From NCBI GenBank assembly GCA_023393895.1, contig JAEXBT010000133.1, positions 1-10,659 on the forward strand: 10,659 bases of DNA, read 5' to 3'. Position 1 is the first letter of the stretch, and each line of letters starts with the position of its first letter. The notes below the pieces were generated by a model. The model saw only the letters and a program-made list of their open reading frames with translations. It did no database searches and was not told the DNA's origin. Positions 1 to 5,504 of this stretch are shown one piece after another. Made by a program: the position numbers and the translations under genes. Source of the stretch: Pseudomonadota bacterium (GTDB taxonomy: Bacteria > Pseudomonadota > Gammaproteobacteria > Xanthomonadales > Xanthomonadaceae).

Positions 1-1068
1 GTCACCCAGAATCGCGTAGGCCGAATCAACATCGACATCCGGCACCTGATTCGTGACGTAAGCCGGAAGGCCCGCGATCTTGCCGTCATCGCCCAGCAGA
101 TACACGCCGGTGCCCGTGGTCTTTTCGGTGCCTGCGAACTTGGCTGCGGCCTTCGGGTTCATCACCCAATTCACCGCATCGGTGTTCGCGGTATCGGCCA
201 GCAGCTTCATCCCCAGCACGTTGGCCCAGCTCATCGTGGCAAGGTTCGCGGTCTGGATGCCAGCCGTGGACAACACGCCGTCCGGCTCATTCGTGCCACC
301 GCCCTTGATCAGCGCGGAATCAATCGCCTGAGCCAGCAGGAACGCGAAGTCATCACGCACCAGCTGCTCAACGTCCGGGCTGGCCTGCTGGATCAGCTGA
401 CGGGACAGCTCGGTGACGCCACCGCAATGCTTCGGCGACAGCGTGACCGAATCCAGCGCAATGTCCGATTCGGGCACCGCCTGATTCTCAGCCACCCAGC
501 CCACCGAAAGACCGCTGCCGTACTTCGGCACCACGATGTTGCCGTGCAGGCCCGACAGCACGCGCACGCCCAGCTTGCGGGCCAGCAGGCGGTTCCGCAG
601 CGGGTTGATCAGTTGATCCGGGCGGTAGTCGGTCGGCACCAGCTCGGGAACGCTCGTCGTGGTGTTGACGCGCTGTTCCAAGGCACGCATCGGGATGAAC
701 ATGCCCTGCGCCTTGCGGCCCGTGCGACGTTCGGTTTCAGCGTGATACTCGGCAGCGGCACCGGACAGGCTGCGGCCTTCCATCTGCGCCCGCACGACAT
801 CCAGCACGTTGACCTGCGATTCCAGACGGGCGAAGTTGTCGCCATTGGCCGGCGTCACCTGCGAACCCGCCATGCGGCGCTCGGCATCGGCCAGGAACGC
901 GGCGCGGCTTTCGTCCGCCTCCAGCGATTCGATCTCGGCCTTGACCGCGTTGAACGATGCGGTTTCCTCAGCCGTCAGGCTGCGCTTCTCGGCATCGGCC
1001 TTCGCCACGATGTCACGGGCGGCGGCCACCTTGGCGGCCTTGGCCTCGCGGATGTTCTTCAAACTCAT
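1..1068 (-). CDS. HK97-fold phage major capsid protein (C-terminus outside window)
   Basis: This is the main subunit of an icosahedral phage head. The open frame runs from an ATG at 1066–1068 to the left edge, giving 356 residues and no stop. Residues 1–115 are charged and helical (a coiled-coil-like stretch at about 25–65), as expected of the scaffolding delta domain that a prohead protease removes. From about residue 140 the sequence is a typical HK97 shell domain: 'LVPTDYRPDQLINPLRNRLL' near 143–162, a 'GLHGNIVVPKYGSGLSVGWVAE' region near 173–194, then the 'ESDIALDSVTLSPKH' strand. A GGAG Shine-Dalgarno (1078–1081) stands 9 bases before the start, inside a small inverted repeat (ACACTC-CA-GAGTGT, 1075–1088). 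HK97-type capsids have about 380–420 residues, so only a short C-terminus is missing. It lies downstream of the gp6-like connector gene and behind an intrinsic terminator. Confidence 0.93.
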   Translation of the reverse strand, partial: MSLKNIREAKAAKVAAARDIVAKADAEKRSLTAEETASFNAVKAEIESLEADESRAAFLADAERRMAGSQVTPANGDNFARLESQVNVLDVVRAQMEGRSLSGAAAEYHAETERRTGRKAQGMFIPMRALEQRVNTTTSVPELVPTDYRPDQLINPLRNRLLARKLGVRVLSGLHGNIVVPKYGSGLSVGWVAENQAVPESDIALDSVTLSPKHCGGVTELSRQLIQQASPDVEQLVRDDFAFLLAQAIDSALIKGGGTNEPDGVLSTAGIQTANLATMSWANVLGMKLLADTANTDAVNWVMNPKAAAKFAGTEKTTGTGVYLLGDDGKIAGLPAYVTNQVPDVDVDSAYAILGD

Positions 1069-1120
1069 TTTTCTACACTCCAGAGTGTTGTAAACAGAAA
1101 CCGGCCCTAGGTGCCGGACA

Positions 1121-1143
1121 CAAAAAAACCCGCTTTCGCGGGT
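1121..1143 (-). terminator. Intrinsic terminator upstream of capsid gene
   Basis: Read on the minus strand, the stem ACCCGC/GCGGGT (1128–1133 with 1138–1143) closes a GAAA tetraloop and is followed by seven T. This is a textbook rho-independent terminator. It ends transcription coming from the connector gene about 50 bases before the capsid start. A second GC-rich stem, CCGGC/GCCGG (1101–1105 with 1113–1117), follows it and is trailed by a weak T-rich stretch. Confidence 0.8.
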
Positions 1144-1157
1144 CAGTCGGTGTTAGG

Positions 1158-1194
1158 GAAACCCATTGGGTTTCACTTGGGTTCCGCTTGGGTT
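1158..1194. repeat. Three TTGGGTT repeats at exact 11-bp spacing plus a dyad
   Basis: TTGGGTT occurs at 1166–1172, 1177–1183 and 1188–1194, exactly one helical turn apart. The leftmost copy is half of a perfect dyad, GAAACCC-ATT-GGGTTTC (1158–1174), so a fourth, inverted half-site is present. The array lies between the connector stop (1196) and the capsid terminator. Helical phasing suggests a protein-binding array on one face of the DNA, or an RNA hairpin on the minus strand. Its function is unknown. Confidence 0.6.
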
Positions 1195-1195
1195 A

Positions 1196-1489
1196 TCAAG
1201 CGCAGCGGAATCCGATCGTTTCGCGGTACGGCGACAGCAGCCGATGCGCTGCGGCCACGCGATGCTCGTTCATCTCAACGTCGCCGGGTTCGGCGTGGAC
1301 ATGCGCCAGCAGGACGCAACCCATCAGGATGTCGGCGGGTGCATCGGCTCCGTATTCCACCTCAACGTCAAAACCCAGATAGGCGTTCACCTCGCGCGCT
1401 GCGGATTCCAGCGCGAACGTAAACGCACCGTCCAAGTCGTCAGTCAGCTCACGCATGTACGTTTTGAATCGGGGAAGGTCAGCGATCAT
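1196..1489 (-). CDS. gp6-like phage head-tail connector protein
   Basis: This 97-residue protein fits the gp6-like head-tail connector (DNA packaging/adaptor) family, which forms a ring under the portal and links the head to tail or neck parts. The family pattern is an N-terminal helix bundle of about 50 residues ('FALESAAREVNAYLGF', residues 25–40), a second helix after a proline ('APADILMGCVLLAHVHAEPGD', 50–70), and a C-terminal 'RLLSPYRE' (83–90). Known members commonly end this way, with an L-L-x-PYR motif. I chose the ATG at 1489. A longer frame opens at a TTG (1609), but it would translate through a terminator hairpin and gives an unconvincing N-terminus. The Shine-Dalgarno before 1489 is weak (GGAC). 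In HK97-like phages this gene normally follows the capsid gene; here it precedes it. Confidence 0.72.
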   Translation of the reverse strand: MIADLPRFKTYMRELTDDLDGAFTFALESAAREVNAYLGFDVEVEYGADAPADILMGCVLLAHVHAEPGDVEMNEHRVAAAHRLLSPYRETIGFRCA

Positions 1490-1497
1490 GTCCAGTC

Positions 1498-1523
1498 CAA
1501 AGAAAAGGGCCGCAATGCGGCCC
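1498..1523 (-). terminator. Intrinsic terminator directly before connector gene
   Basis: On the minus strand a perfect 7-bp stem, GGGCCGC/GCGGCCC (1507–1513 with 1517–1523, 3-nt loop), is followed by TTTTCTTT. This form is common at phage gene ends. It ends only about 10 bases before the connector ATG, leaving no room for a promoter after it, so connector expression would need read-through or antitermination. A second inverted repeat, GCTGTCC/GGACAGC (1535–1541 with 1551–1557), lies just upstream and has no T-run. Confidence 0.75.
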
Positions 1524-1612
1524 GTGATGTTTGTGCTGTCCTTAATCGCGGGACAGCGCGCGAGGCTTGCCGGGGAGCGAATGCCTATTACCAAACTATC
1601 AGACTGCAATGC

Positions 1613-1960
1613 TCAATCAGTCCCGTTTTCGATATGGATGCATGGCGAAGGCGGCGGCGGTCGCCATAGGTCATCGGTTTTCGTTTCCATACCCGGCAAT
1701 GGCCCTTGTGCGCGTATTCGTGAATCACATTCCGGGAAGCATTCGTGGAAGGCCGACAGGAAGATGCGCCAAGCCGCAGCCCGCAGCAGACGTTCATCCG
1801 AGATGACGCGCTCCACCAGCTTGACTTCCGCCATTGCCACGAACCATTCGCGACGGATGCCGATCATCTTGGCGGCTTGCGCCTGCGTCACCCTGCCGTC
1901 CCAATAGGCCGCCAACACAAGTGCTAGCAGGTGTTCGGCTTCGTCGTAGGCGGCGGTCAT
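1613..1960 (-). CDS. Hypothetical protein with HTH-like segment, 115 aa
   Basis: I do not recognise a named family. Residues 10–45 ('LLALVLAAYWDGRVTQAQAA' and following) read as helix, glycine turn, helix, then 'KMIGIRREWFVAM'. This resembles the short HTH of small regulatory or antitoxin-type proteins in which a 'G-R-x-T/S-x-x-x-A-A' turn precedes the recognition helix. The C-terminal third is proline-rich ('WRPPPPSP', about 99–106) and probably flexible. An in-frame TAA nine codons upstream makes the ATG at 1960 the only reasonable start; the Shine-Dalgarno (GGGCGG) is poor. It sits between the repeat-bearing DNA-binding gene and the head genes, a place where a late-gene regulator would fit, but that role is inferred only from position. 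Confidence 0.5.
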   Translation of the reverse strand: MTAAYDEAEHLLALVLAAYWDGRVTQAQAAKMIGIRREWFVAMAEVKLVERVISDERLLRAAAWRIFLSAFHECFPECDSRIRAQGPLPGMETKTDDLWRPPPPSPCIHIENGTD

Positions 1961-2056
1961 GTTGGGCCGCCCGCGTCTGAAGCGTTAAATGCAGGTGCCA
2001 AGGCAACGGCCACAGCCCCAAGTGCTTCGCCCTTGGTAAAACTTAGAAGGGGGCTA

Positions 2057-2179
2057 GATTTCGGGCCACCTTTTCGGCTGTTTTCATGCTGGAAGGGCCA
2101 GATTTCAGGCCATAAGAGATGGGAAATCATGAAGGCTGGCCCGATTTCTGGCCTTCCTTAGCCTGATTTTCGGGCCACC
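2057..2179. repeat. Four iteron-like GATTTC-N-GGCC repeats
   Basis: Four direct repeats of about 13–20 bp share GATTTC-N-GGCC(A): 2057–2070, 2101–2113, 2143–2155 and 2165–2179 (the last has one extra T). A GGC/GCC precedes most cores, so the units resemble imperfect dyads, GGCC–GATTTC–GGCC. Start-to-start distances are 44, 42 and 22 bp, all near multiples of two helical turns. The two rightmost copies encode the last residues (about 136–148) of the 152-aa protein; the other two lie past its stop codon. This layout matches replication iterons or an operator array and recalls lambda, where iterons lie inside the O gene. Confidence 0.7.
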
Positions 2180-2585
2180 TTTTTTGCCAGAGACGCGAGG
2201 CCGTCACCTCGGGCGCGTACATCACGCCCTTCCCCACGTCATCTATCGGCTCCCATGTAATCGCGTACAGGTTCGGGCGATTGCCTCGGCCACCGTGCCG
2301 CGTGATTAGTGCAAAGCCCGCCTCGACCGCTTCCGCTGCGGCGTTGTCTCGTGTCTGCCCGCTGCGCCATCCGCGTTGCAGGGCCATCCGCCTCGTTAGG
2401 CTCAGGTCGCCGTTATTGCTTCCGTTGTAGGCGGCTGCCAGCTCGACCAGGAACTTAACCGCGTTGCCACTCAGCGCCCGCCATTGGGCCGACTGGATGA
2501 CGTAATGCGGAAGCCGGGTGAACGTGTAGTCCGTCCGTCGCCCACGGAACTTCTGGCGCTTGTGCGCCGGAATCTTCGTTGCCAT
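2127..2585 (-). CDS. Putative replication/DNA-binding protein, 152 aa, winged-helix-like
   Basis: The protein resembles a hypothetical family I recall from proteobacterial islands and satellites, with a core like 'LPHYVIQSAQWRALSGNAVK' (25–44), then 'LAAAYNGSNNGDLS' (49–62), a helix-rich segment with 'RRMALQRGWRS', and a closing strand pair 'NRPNLYAITW' (102–111). This order suggests a winged helix: helices, a recognition helix and a beta wing. The last residues (about 136–148) are encoded by two copies of a GATTTC-N-GGCC repeat, with two more copies beyond the stop. By analogy with lambda O, it could be an initiator or regulator binding repeats in its own gene; this is inference. ATG at 2585; the Shine-Dalgarno is weak (GGCGG). 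It follows the 77-aa gene by 17 bases and is probably in one operon with it. Confidence 0.68.
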   Translation of the reverse strand: MATKIPAHKRQKFRGRRTDYTFTRLPHYVIQSAQWRALSGNAVKFLVELAAAYNGSNNGDLSLTRRMALQRGWRSGQTRDNAAAEAVEAGFALITRHGGRGNRPNLYAITWEPIDDVGKGVMYAPEVTASRLWQKRWPENQAKEGQKSGQPS

Positions 2586-2602
2586 TGTCCGCCCCCCGGC
2601 GC

Positions 2603-2836
2603 TTAGACGTTCGGCTCGCCTTCGATGGCGATTCGTTCGCGCAGTCGCATGACTTCCTGCCGGACGGCTTCTAGGTTGCGGGCCATCGTTTCGGCTCTCT
2701 CTGCCGTGGGCCGCTTGGAAAGCTCCACCAATTGCGCGTGGAGGCTTTCACCGTGTTCCGGCAGGGATTTCCTCACCTGCTCAGTGGAAAGGCCGTAGGG
2801 ATGCGCATACGCGCTTGCAGCGTTAGGCGCAGTCAT
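2603..2836 (-). CDS. Small hypothetical coiled-coil protein, 77 aa
   Basis: Not recognised. Residues about 28–70 have a regular spacing of L, V, A, M and charged residues ('LHAQLVELSKRP', 'MARNLEAVRQEVMRLRERI') consistent with one or two long amphipathic helices forming a coiled coil. There are no cysteines, membrane segment or signal peptide. The ATG overlaps the stop of the upstream HTH gene by four bases (ATGA), so the two are very likely co-translated. Together with the 152-aa gene 17 bases downstream, this looks like one early regulatory/replication operon. Its role may be to partner one of these DNA-binding proteins, inferred only from linkage. Confidence 0.6.
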   Translation of the reverse strand: MTAPNAASAYAHPYGLSTEQVRKSLPEHGESLHAQLVELSKRPTAERAETMARNLEAVRQEVMRLRERIAIEGEPNV

Positions 2837-3033
2837 GCCCGCACCGCCTGCTGGGAATCAATCCAGCGGTCGAATGCTTCGGGGTCGATATAGACGCGAC
2901 GGCCAATGCGCTTGATAGCGCCCTGCTCGCTCAGGCCGTTGGATTCAGCGTGGAAAATCCACCACCGCAGTTGCGGCTCGGTGAACGTGTTCTCAGTCGC
3001 GAATTGGGCGACGGTGCGGTATTGCTTTGCCAC
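2833..3033 (-). CDS. Small winged-HTH regulator / excisionase-like protein, 66 aa
   Basis: This is a compact DNA-binding protein of the MerR-like HTH kind used by excisionases and AlpA-type activators. The order is a first helix ('TVAQFATENT', 7–16), a turn and a recognition helix ('TEPQLRWWIFHAES', 18–31), a loop, then a wing 'IKRIGRRVYIDPEAFDRWID' (40–59). The GRRV-x-ID-x-x-x-F-x-x-W signature at the end is characteristic of excisionase/AlpA families in integrated elements. In satellites such proteins control int expression and excision. The start is GTG at 3031–3033, decided by a GGAG Shine-Dalgarno 8 bases away that sits in a potential hairpin loop. No other xis candidate is visible in the window. 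Direct family assignment would need a profile search. Confidence 0.72.
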   Translation of the reverse strand: MAKQYRTVAQFATENTFTEPQLRWWIFHAESNGLSEQGAIKRIGRRVYIDPEAFDRWIDSQQAVRA

Positions 3034-3078
3034 TGTAGTTGCTCCGCAACGGCTCGGAATGGCCGTTGACGGTTCAAC
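3034..3078 (-). promoter_or_regulatory. Leader with three mutually exclusive hairpins before HTH gene
   Basis: Read on the minus strand the 45 bases contain three overlapping stems: GTTGA/TCAAC (3074–3078 with 3065–3069), CAACGGC/GCCGTTG (3062–3068 with 3047–3053), and GTTGC/GCAAC (3046–3050 with 3038–3042). The loop of the last stem is GGA, part of the GGAG Shine-Dalgarno. Segments pair as 1:2, 2:3 and 3:4, an attenuator-like arrangement. Alternatively GTTG-N5–6-CAAC are two operator dyads in DNA. No convincing promoter was identified. Confidence 0.5.
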
Positions 3079-3130
3079 AATCTAGGCATGGTTTGCCGGT
3101 GATGTCCGAATAACTCAGCGGGATTCCCAA

Positions 3131-3838
3131 TTAGGTTTTCGGATCAGCTTGGATGGCTCTGGCGCGCTTCAATATCGACCGAATCGTGTCATCGTTCGGG
3201 CTTGTAAAGCCAAGCTGTTCAAGCTGAAGTTGAATGGCGTTTGCGCCTCCGCGCTGCGGAATGTTCGCCATGTCCGCCAATGCGCGGATCACTCTAAGCA
3301 GGCTTCTCTCCGTGCGCGGATCGACTTCAGGCGTGGCGCTACACGCGGTCGTTGATCGGAACCGCAGGTCCTCGACTTCTACGAATGTTCCTCGCCAGTC
3401 ATGGAAGCCTTCGGACTGGATGTAGCGCCGATCGCCCAGCGTGTTGAGGCTCGCCACCAATTCGCCATCGCCACCCTCTATACCGATCAAAACTCCCCGA
3501 AGCTCCAGTGGTTCGCGATGGGCAAGTGATGCCGCCACCGCATCGCGTGGTATGCGAACCCAACCTGAAACCGTGTAGTTAACCAGCGGAAGTCTCGCGC
3601 CCGATAGGTCGCGTCGTCCGTTAGCGTCGACGAAGTGTGGCGGCGATCCCCGATCTACCCAGGTGACCAGCGGAAATGAATCCGCATCCCACGCGGGCAA
3701 AAATTCGTCCTGCGTTCCTTGGCACCATTCATCAGCCACATACACGAAGATTTCATGCTGTTGATTGAGTAAAGACTGCCGAAACTGCGAGTCAGTCATG
3801 CCAAGTTGCTTACGCTTTTCATCCCAATCGACCAACAT
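3131..3838 (-). CDS. Hypothetical protein, 235 aa, possible island cargo or regulator
   Basis: I do not recognise its function. The N-terminal 165 residues are mixed alpha/beta, with aromatic-rich strands ('HEIFVYVADEW' 28–38, 'FPLVTWVDRG' 55–64, 'NYTVSGWVRIP' 87–97, 'LELRGVLIGIEGG' 111–123). After a linker (about 165–175), the last 60 residues form a separate helical domain: 'ERSLLRVIRALADMANI' (177–193), then 'AIQLQLEQLGF', then 'DDTIRSILKRARAI' (216–229). I have seen such tails in uncharacterised island and phage proteins, where they look like a small HTH. The chosen start is ATG (3838), with AGAGG 8 bases upstream; GTG at 3847 or 3841 would lie on or too near that site. No signal peptide or membrane segment. 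Confidence 0.6.
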   Translation of the reverse strand: MLVDWDEKRKQLGMTDSQFRQSLLNQQHEIFVYVADEWCQGTQDEFLPAWDADSFPLVTWVDRGSPPHFVDANGRRDLSGARLPLVNYTVSGWVRIPRDAVAASLAHREPLELRGVLIGIEGGDGELVASLNTLGDRRYIQSEGFHDWRGTFVEVEDLRFRSTTACSATPEVDPRTERSLLRVIRALADMANIPQRGGANAIQLQLEQLGFTSPNDDTIRSILKRARAIQADPKT

Positions 3839-3928
3839 CACGCGCACCTCTGCGCCCTTCGATAAGGGCCGCGCCAGCCGGGGAAGGTGCCCGGTGTTCT
3901 GGGATCAGCCTAGGCGCGGCTTAGATGG
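3839..3928 (-). other. Intergenic leader with two competing inverted repeats
   Basis: This 90-base gap between the 109-aa and 235-aa genes holds a tight hairpin, GCCCTT-CGAT-AAGGGC (3854–3869), just upstream of the 235-aa gene's ribosome site. It also holds an 8-bp inverted repeat, GCCGCGCC/GGCGCGGC (3868–3875 with 3913–3920). The two share bases 3868–3869 and so compete. Neither is followed by a T-run, so they are not terminators. No clear promoter is seen. Confidence 0.35.
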
Positions 3929-4258
3929 TCATCCGTTAGCTTGCTTCGCGGCGCGTGCTGCACTCTCAGCCCGTGCAGCTTGCCGTGCGCGGCCCACCTC
4001 ACACGACAGCAGGTAGCGCATAGCGGCTTGGATGTCGTCGTTCCACTCATCCAGTGCGGCATCTGGCGTTGAAATCATCGTGGCCAACGCATCAGCGCAC
4101 CACAGATGCACGCCGGATTCTTCGGTGAAGTTTCCATGCACCGGCTCTGCGTCATATTGGCCGGGGTCGCACTCGCGTTTCCTCGGCCCAGTGGCGGGTG
4201 CCTCTTGCGCCAGTATTTCCGCGATTTGATCCCTGAGTAGTAAATTGGGAGTTGCCAT
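3929..4258 (-). CDS. Hypothetical protein, 109 aa
   Basis: Not recognised. The ATG at 4256–4258 is supported by a strong AAGGAG Shine-Dalgarno 8 bases upstream; the frame stays open to 4309 but the extra residues look non-coding. Residues 1–20 form a helix ('LLLRDQIAEILAQEAP'), followed by a charged, probably unstructured stretch (22–42). Residues 50–60 ('VHLWCADALATM') and 66–90 ('DAALDEWNDDIQAAMRYLL') read as two amphipathic helices, and the alanine/arginine tail is helical. The helix pair recalls small phage-associated helical proteins of unknown role. There is no membrane segment. It is the first gene after the integrase, separated by about 75 bases containing a hairpin. Confidence 0.55.
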   Translation of the reverse strand: MATPNLLLRDQIAEILAQEAPATGPRKRECDPGQYDAEPVHGNFTEESGVHLWCADALATMISTPDAALDEWNDDIQAAMRYLLSCEVGRARQAARAESAARAAKQANG

Positions 4259-4293
4259 GATCGTTCTCCTTCGAACGGTTGTGGAAGGCGTGG

Positions 4294-4313
4294 CCGAGTG
4301 TTCGCGCACTCGG
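4294..4313. other. Perfect 7-bp inverted repeat between int and 109-aa gene
   Basis: CCGAGTG and CACTCGG (4294–4300 with 4307–4313) enclose a 6-base loop in the short gap after the integrase stop. There is no T-run on either strand, so this is not a standard terminator. It could be an operator dyad or an mRNA-stabilising hairpin. A second small stem, CCGGC-ATCA-GCCGG (4329–4342), encloses the integrase stop codon in its loop. Confidence 0.35.
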
Positions 4314-4334
4314 TCGCGCCGCTTGATACCGGCA

Positions 4335-5408
4335 TCAGCCGGATTCGGGTTCGGTCAGCTTGTCGGCCAACCTCTCAAACGTGGAACGCACATGCTCGCC
4401 GGTCTGGTGCGAATACCGCTTCGCCATCACCAGCGTGCGATGCCCTAACGCCTCTGCTACCTCAGCCAGCCCTGCCCCTGCCATCGTCAGGTAGCTGGCC
4501 GTCGTATGTCGTAGGTCATGGAACCGGAAGTTTTCCAGCTTCGCCTCCGCGCGCACCTTCTCCCATGCCTTTTGAAAGCTCGCTGGCGCTCCGTTGCGGC
4601 CTCCCTTGAATACCCACCCCTCTCCGGTCGGGTCACGCTTGTAATGGCCTTCTAGGGCGCTCTGCGCTGCCGCAATCAACGGGACATAGCGCGGGCTGCC
4701 ATTCTTGGTCGTGGGGAAGCGAAGCCGGCCCGCTTTCAGGTCAACGTCCGTCCATTGCAGGTTGCGGATGTTGGATGCTCGCGCCCCCGTGGCCAGCGCC
4801 AGCAGGATGGCGGTATGGATGTTCGGGTCAGTGGACGCCTTGGCAGCGGTCAGCAGCGCGGCTCGCTCATCTTCGGACAGGAAGCGCACGATGCCCTCGG
4901 ATTCTTGCGCCTTCGAGACCTCGCGCACGGGGTTGGCCGGCAGCCACCGCTTTTCCTTCCACGCCCACTTACAGACAGCACTCAGCGCGGCCAGGTATCG
5001 GTTCACCGTCGCGCCACTCAGCGGTTCGCCATCGCGCTTCTTTCGCTTCATCAGCACGTTGCGTGCGTCTGCGACTAGCTCAGGCTTCAAACGATCCAAG
5101 GTGACATGGCCGTACTCGGCTCGCCACCACGCCAGCAGCGTTCGGTGCTTCGTCTCGTCTCGGATGCCTCGGGTCGGCAGGAACTCATCTAGGTACGCGT
5201 CGATGACATCGGCCAGCGACTTTCGGCGGTCGGCAGTAGTCGGCACATAGGTGCCATGCGCTAGGTCGCTCTCTGCTTTCGAAGCCCACGCCTTCGCGTC
5301 GGTCAGGCGCTTGAAGGTGCGCGTGCGTGGCTTCTCACCCAACAGCCGGATGCGCACGCGATAGGACTTCGTGCCGTCTTTGCCGTGTCGGGTTTCGATG
5401 GTCGCCAT
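4335..5408 (-). CDS. int: Tyrosine recombinase (phage-type integrase)
   Basis: This site-specific recombinase moves the element into and out of the tRNA-Leu gene. The 357-residue protein begins with a beta-rich arm-binding domain ('SYRVRIRLLGEKPRTRTF', 15–32), then a SAM-like core-binding domain (about 64–160). The catalytic domain carries the complete set: Arg210 ('LATGAR'), Lys235 ('TTKNG'), His297 and Arg300 ('FHDLRHT'), His323 ('LGHR') and nucleophile Tyr332 ('KRYSH'). It therefore looks fully active. The frame opens at an ATG at 5447, but I prefer the ATG at 5408: the extra 13 residues are atypical of the family, and the region upstream of 5408 is filled with TGGGACA boxes expected to be non-coding arm sites. 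The gene is the one nearest tRNA-Leu, reading into the element. Confidence 0.93.
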   Translation of the reverse strand: MATIETRHGKDGTKSYRVRIRLLGEKPRTRTFKRLTDAKAWASKAESDLAHGTYVPTTADRRKSLADVIDAYLDEFLPTRGIRDETKHRTLLAWWRAEYGHVTLDRLKPELVADARNVLMKRKKRDGEPLSGATVNRYLAALSAVCKWAWKEKRWLPANPVREVSKAQESEGIVRFLSEDERAALLTAAKASTDPNIHTAILLALATGARASNIRNLQWTDVDLKAGRLRFPTTKNGSPRYVPLIAAAQSALEGHYKRDPTGEGWVFKGGRNGAPASFQKAWEKVRAEAKLENFRFHDLRHTTASYLTMAGAGLAEVAEALGHRTLVMAKRYSHQTGEHVRSTFERLADKLTEPESG

Positions 5409-5409
5409 T

Positions 5410-5461
5410 GGGGACAGTTGGAAGCTGCTGTCCCATGAGTGTCCCACCGCTTGTTGGGACA
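5410..5461. repeat. Four TGGGACA boxes, candidate integrase arm-type sites
   Basis: The box TGGGACA occurs as GGGGACA at 5410–5416 (+), inverted as TGTCCCA at 5429–5435 and 5440–5446 (exactly 11 bp apart), and as TGGGACA at 5455–5461 (+). They fill the short interval between the integrase start and the tRNA-Leu 3' end. Lambda-type integrases bind short arm sites of this size flanking the core, so arm sites are the best explanation. An int autoregulatory operator is an alternative. Confidence 0.6.
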
Positions 5462-5504
5462 GTCAAATCCCTTGTCGGGAAGTGACGTAAACCATTGTTT
5501 TTAT

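Noticed and set aside
427..1110. Plus-strand frame of 227 codons opposite the capsid gene
   Set aside because: The minus-strand frame is an unmistakable HK97-type capsid protein with a ribosome site; the plus frame has only low-complexity His/Arg/Gln content.
1490..1609. Longer start (TTG at 1609) for the connector gene
   Set aside because: It would translate through a perfect terminator hairpin, uses a rare start, and adds residues unlike the family.
2057..2179. CRISPR array
   Set aside because: Only four short imperfect repeats with unequal spacing, partly coding, and no cas genes; iteron-like sites fit better.
3034..3130. Sigma70 promoter upstream of the HTH gene
   Set aside because: Candidate boxes such as TTCGGA and TAGATT are about 20 bp apart and poor matches, so no promoter is claimed.
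5409..5447. Longer start for the integrase at 5447
   Set aside because: The added residues overlap inverted TGGGACA boxes typical of non-coding integrase sites, and the family usually begins near 'MATIE'. Not fully excluded.
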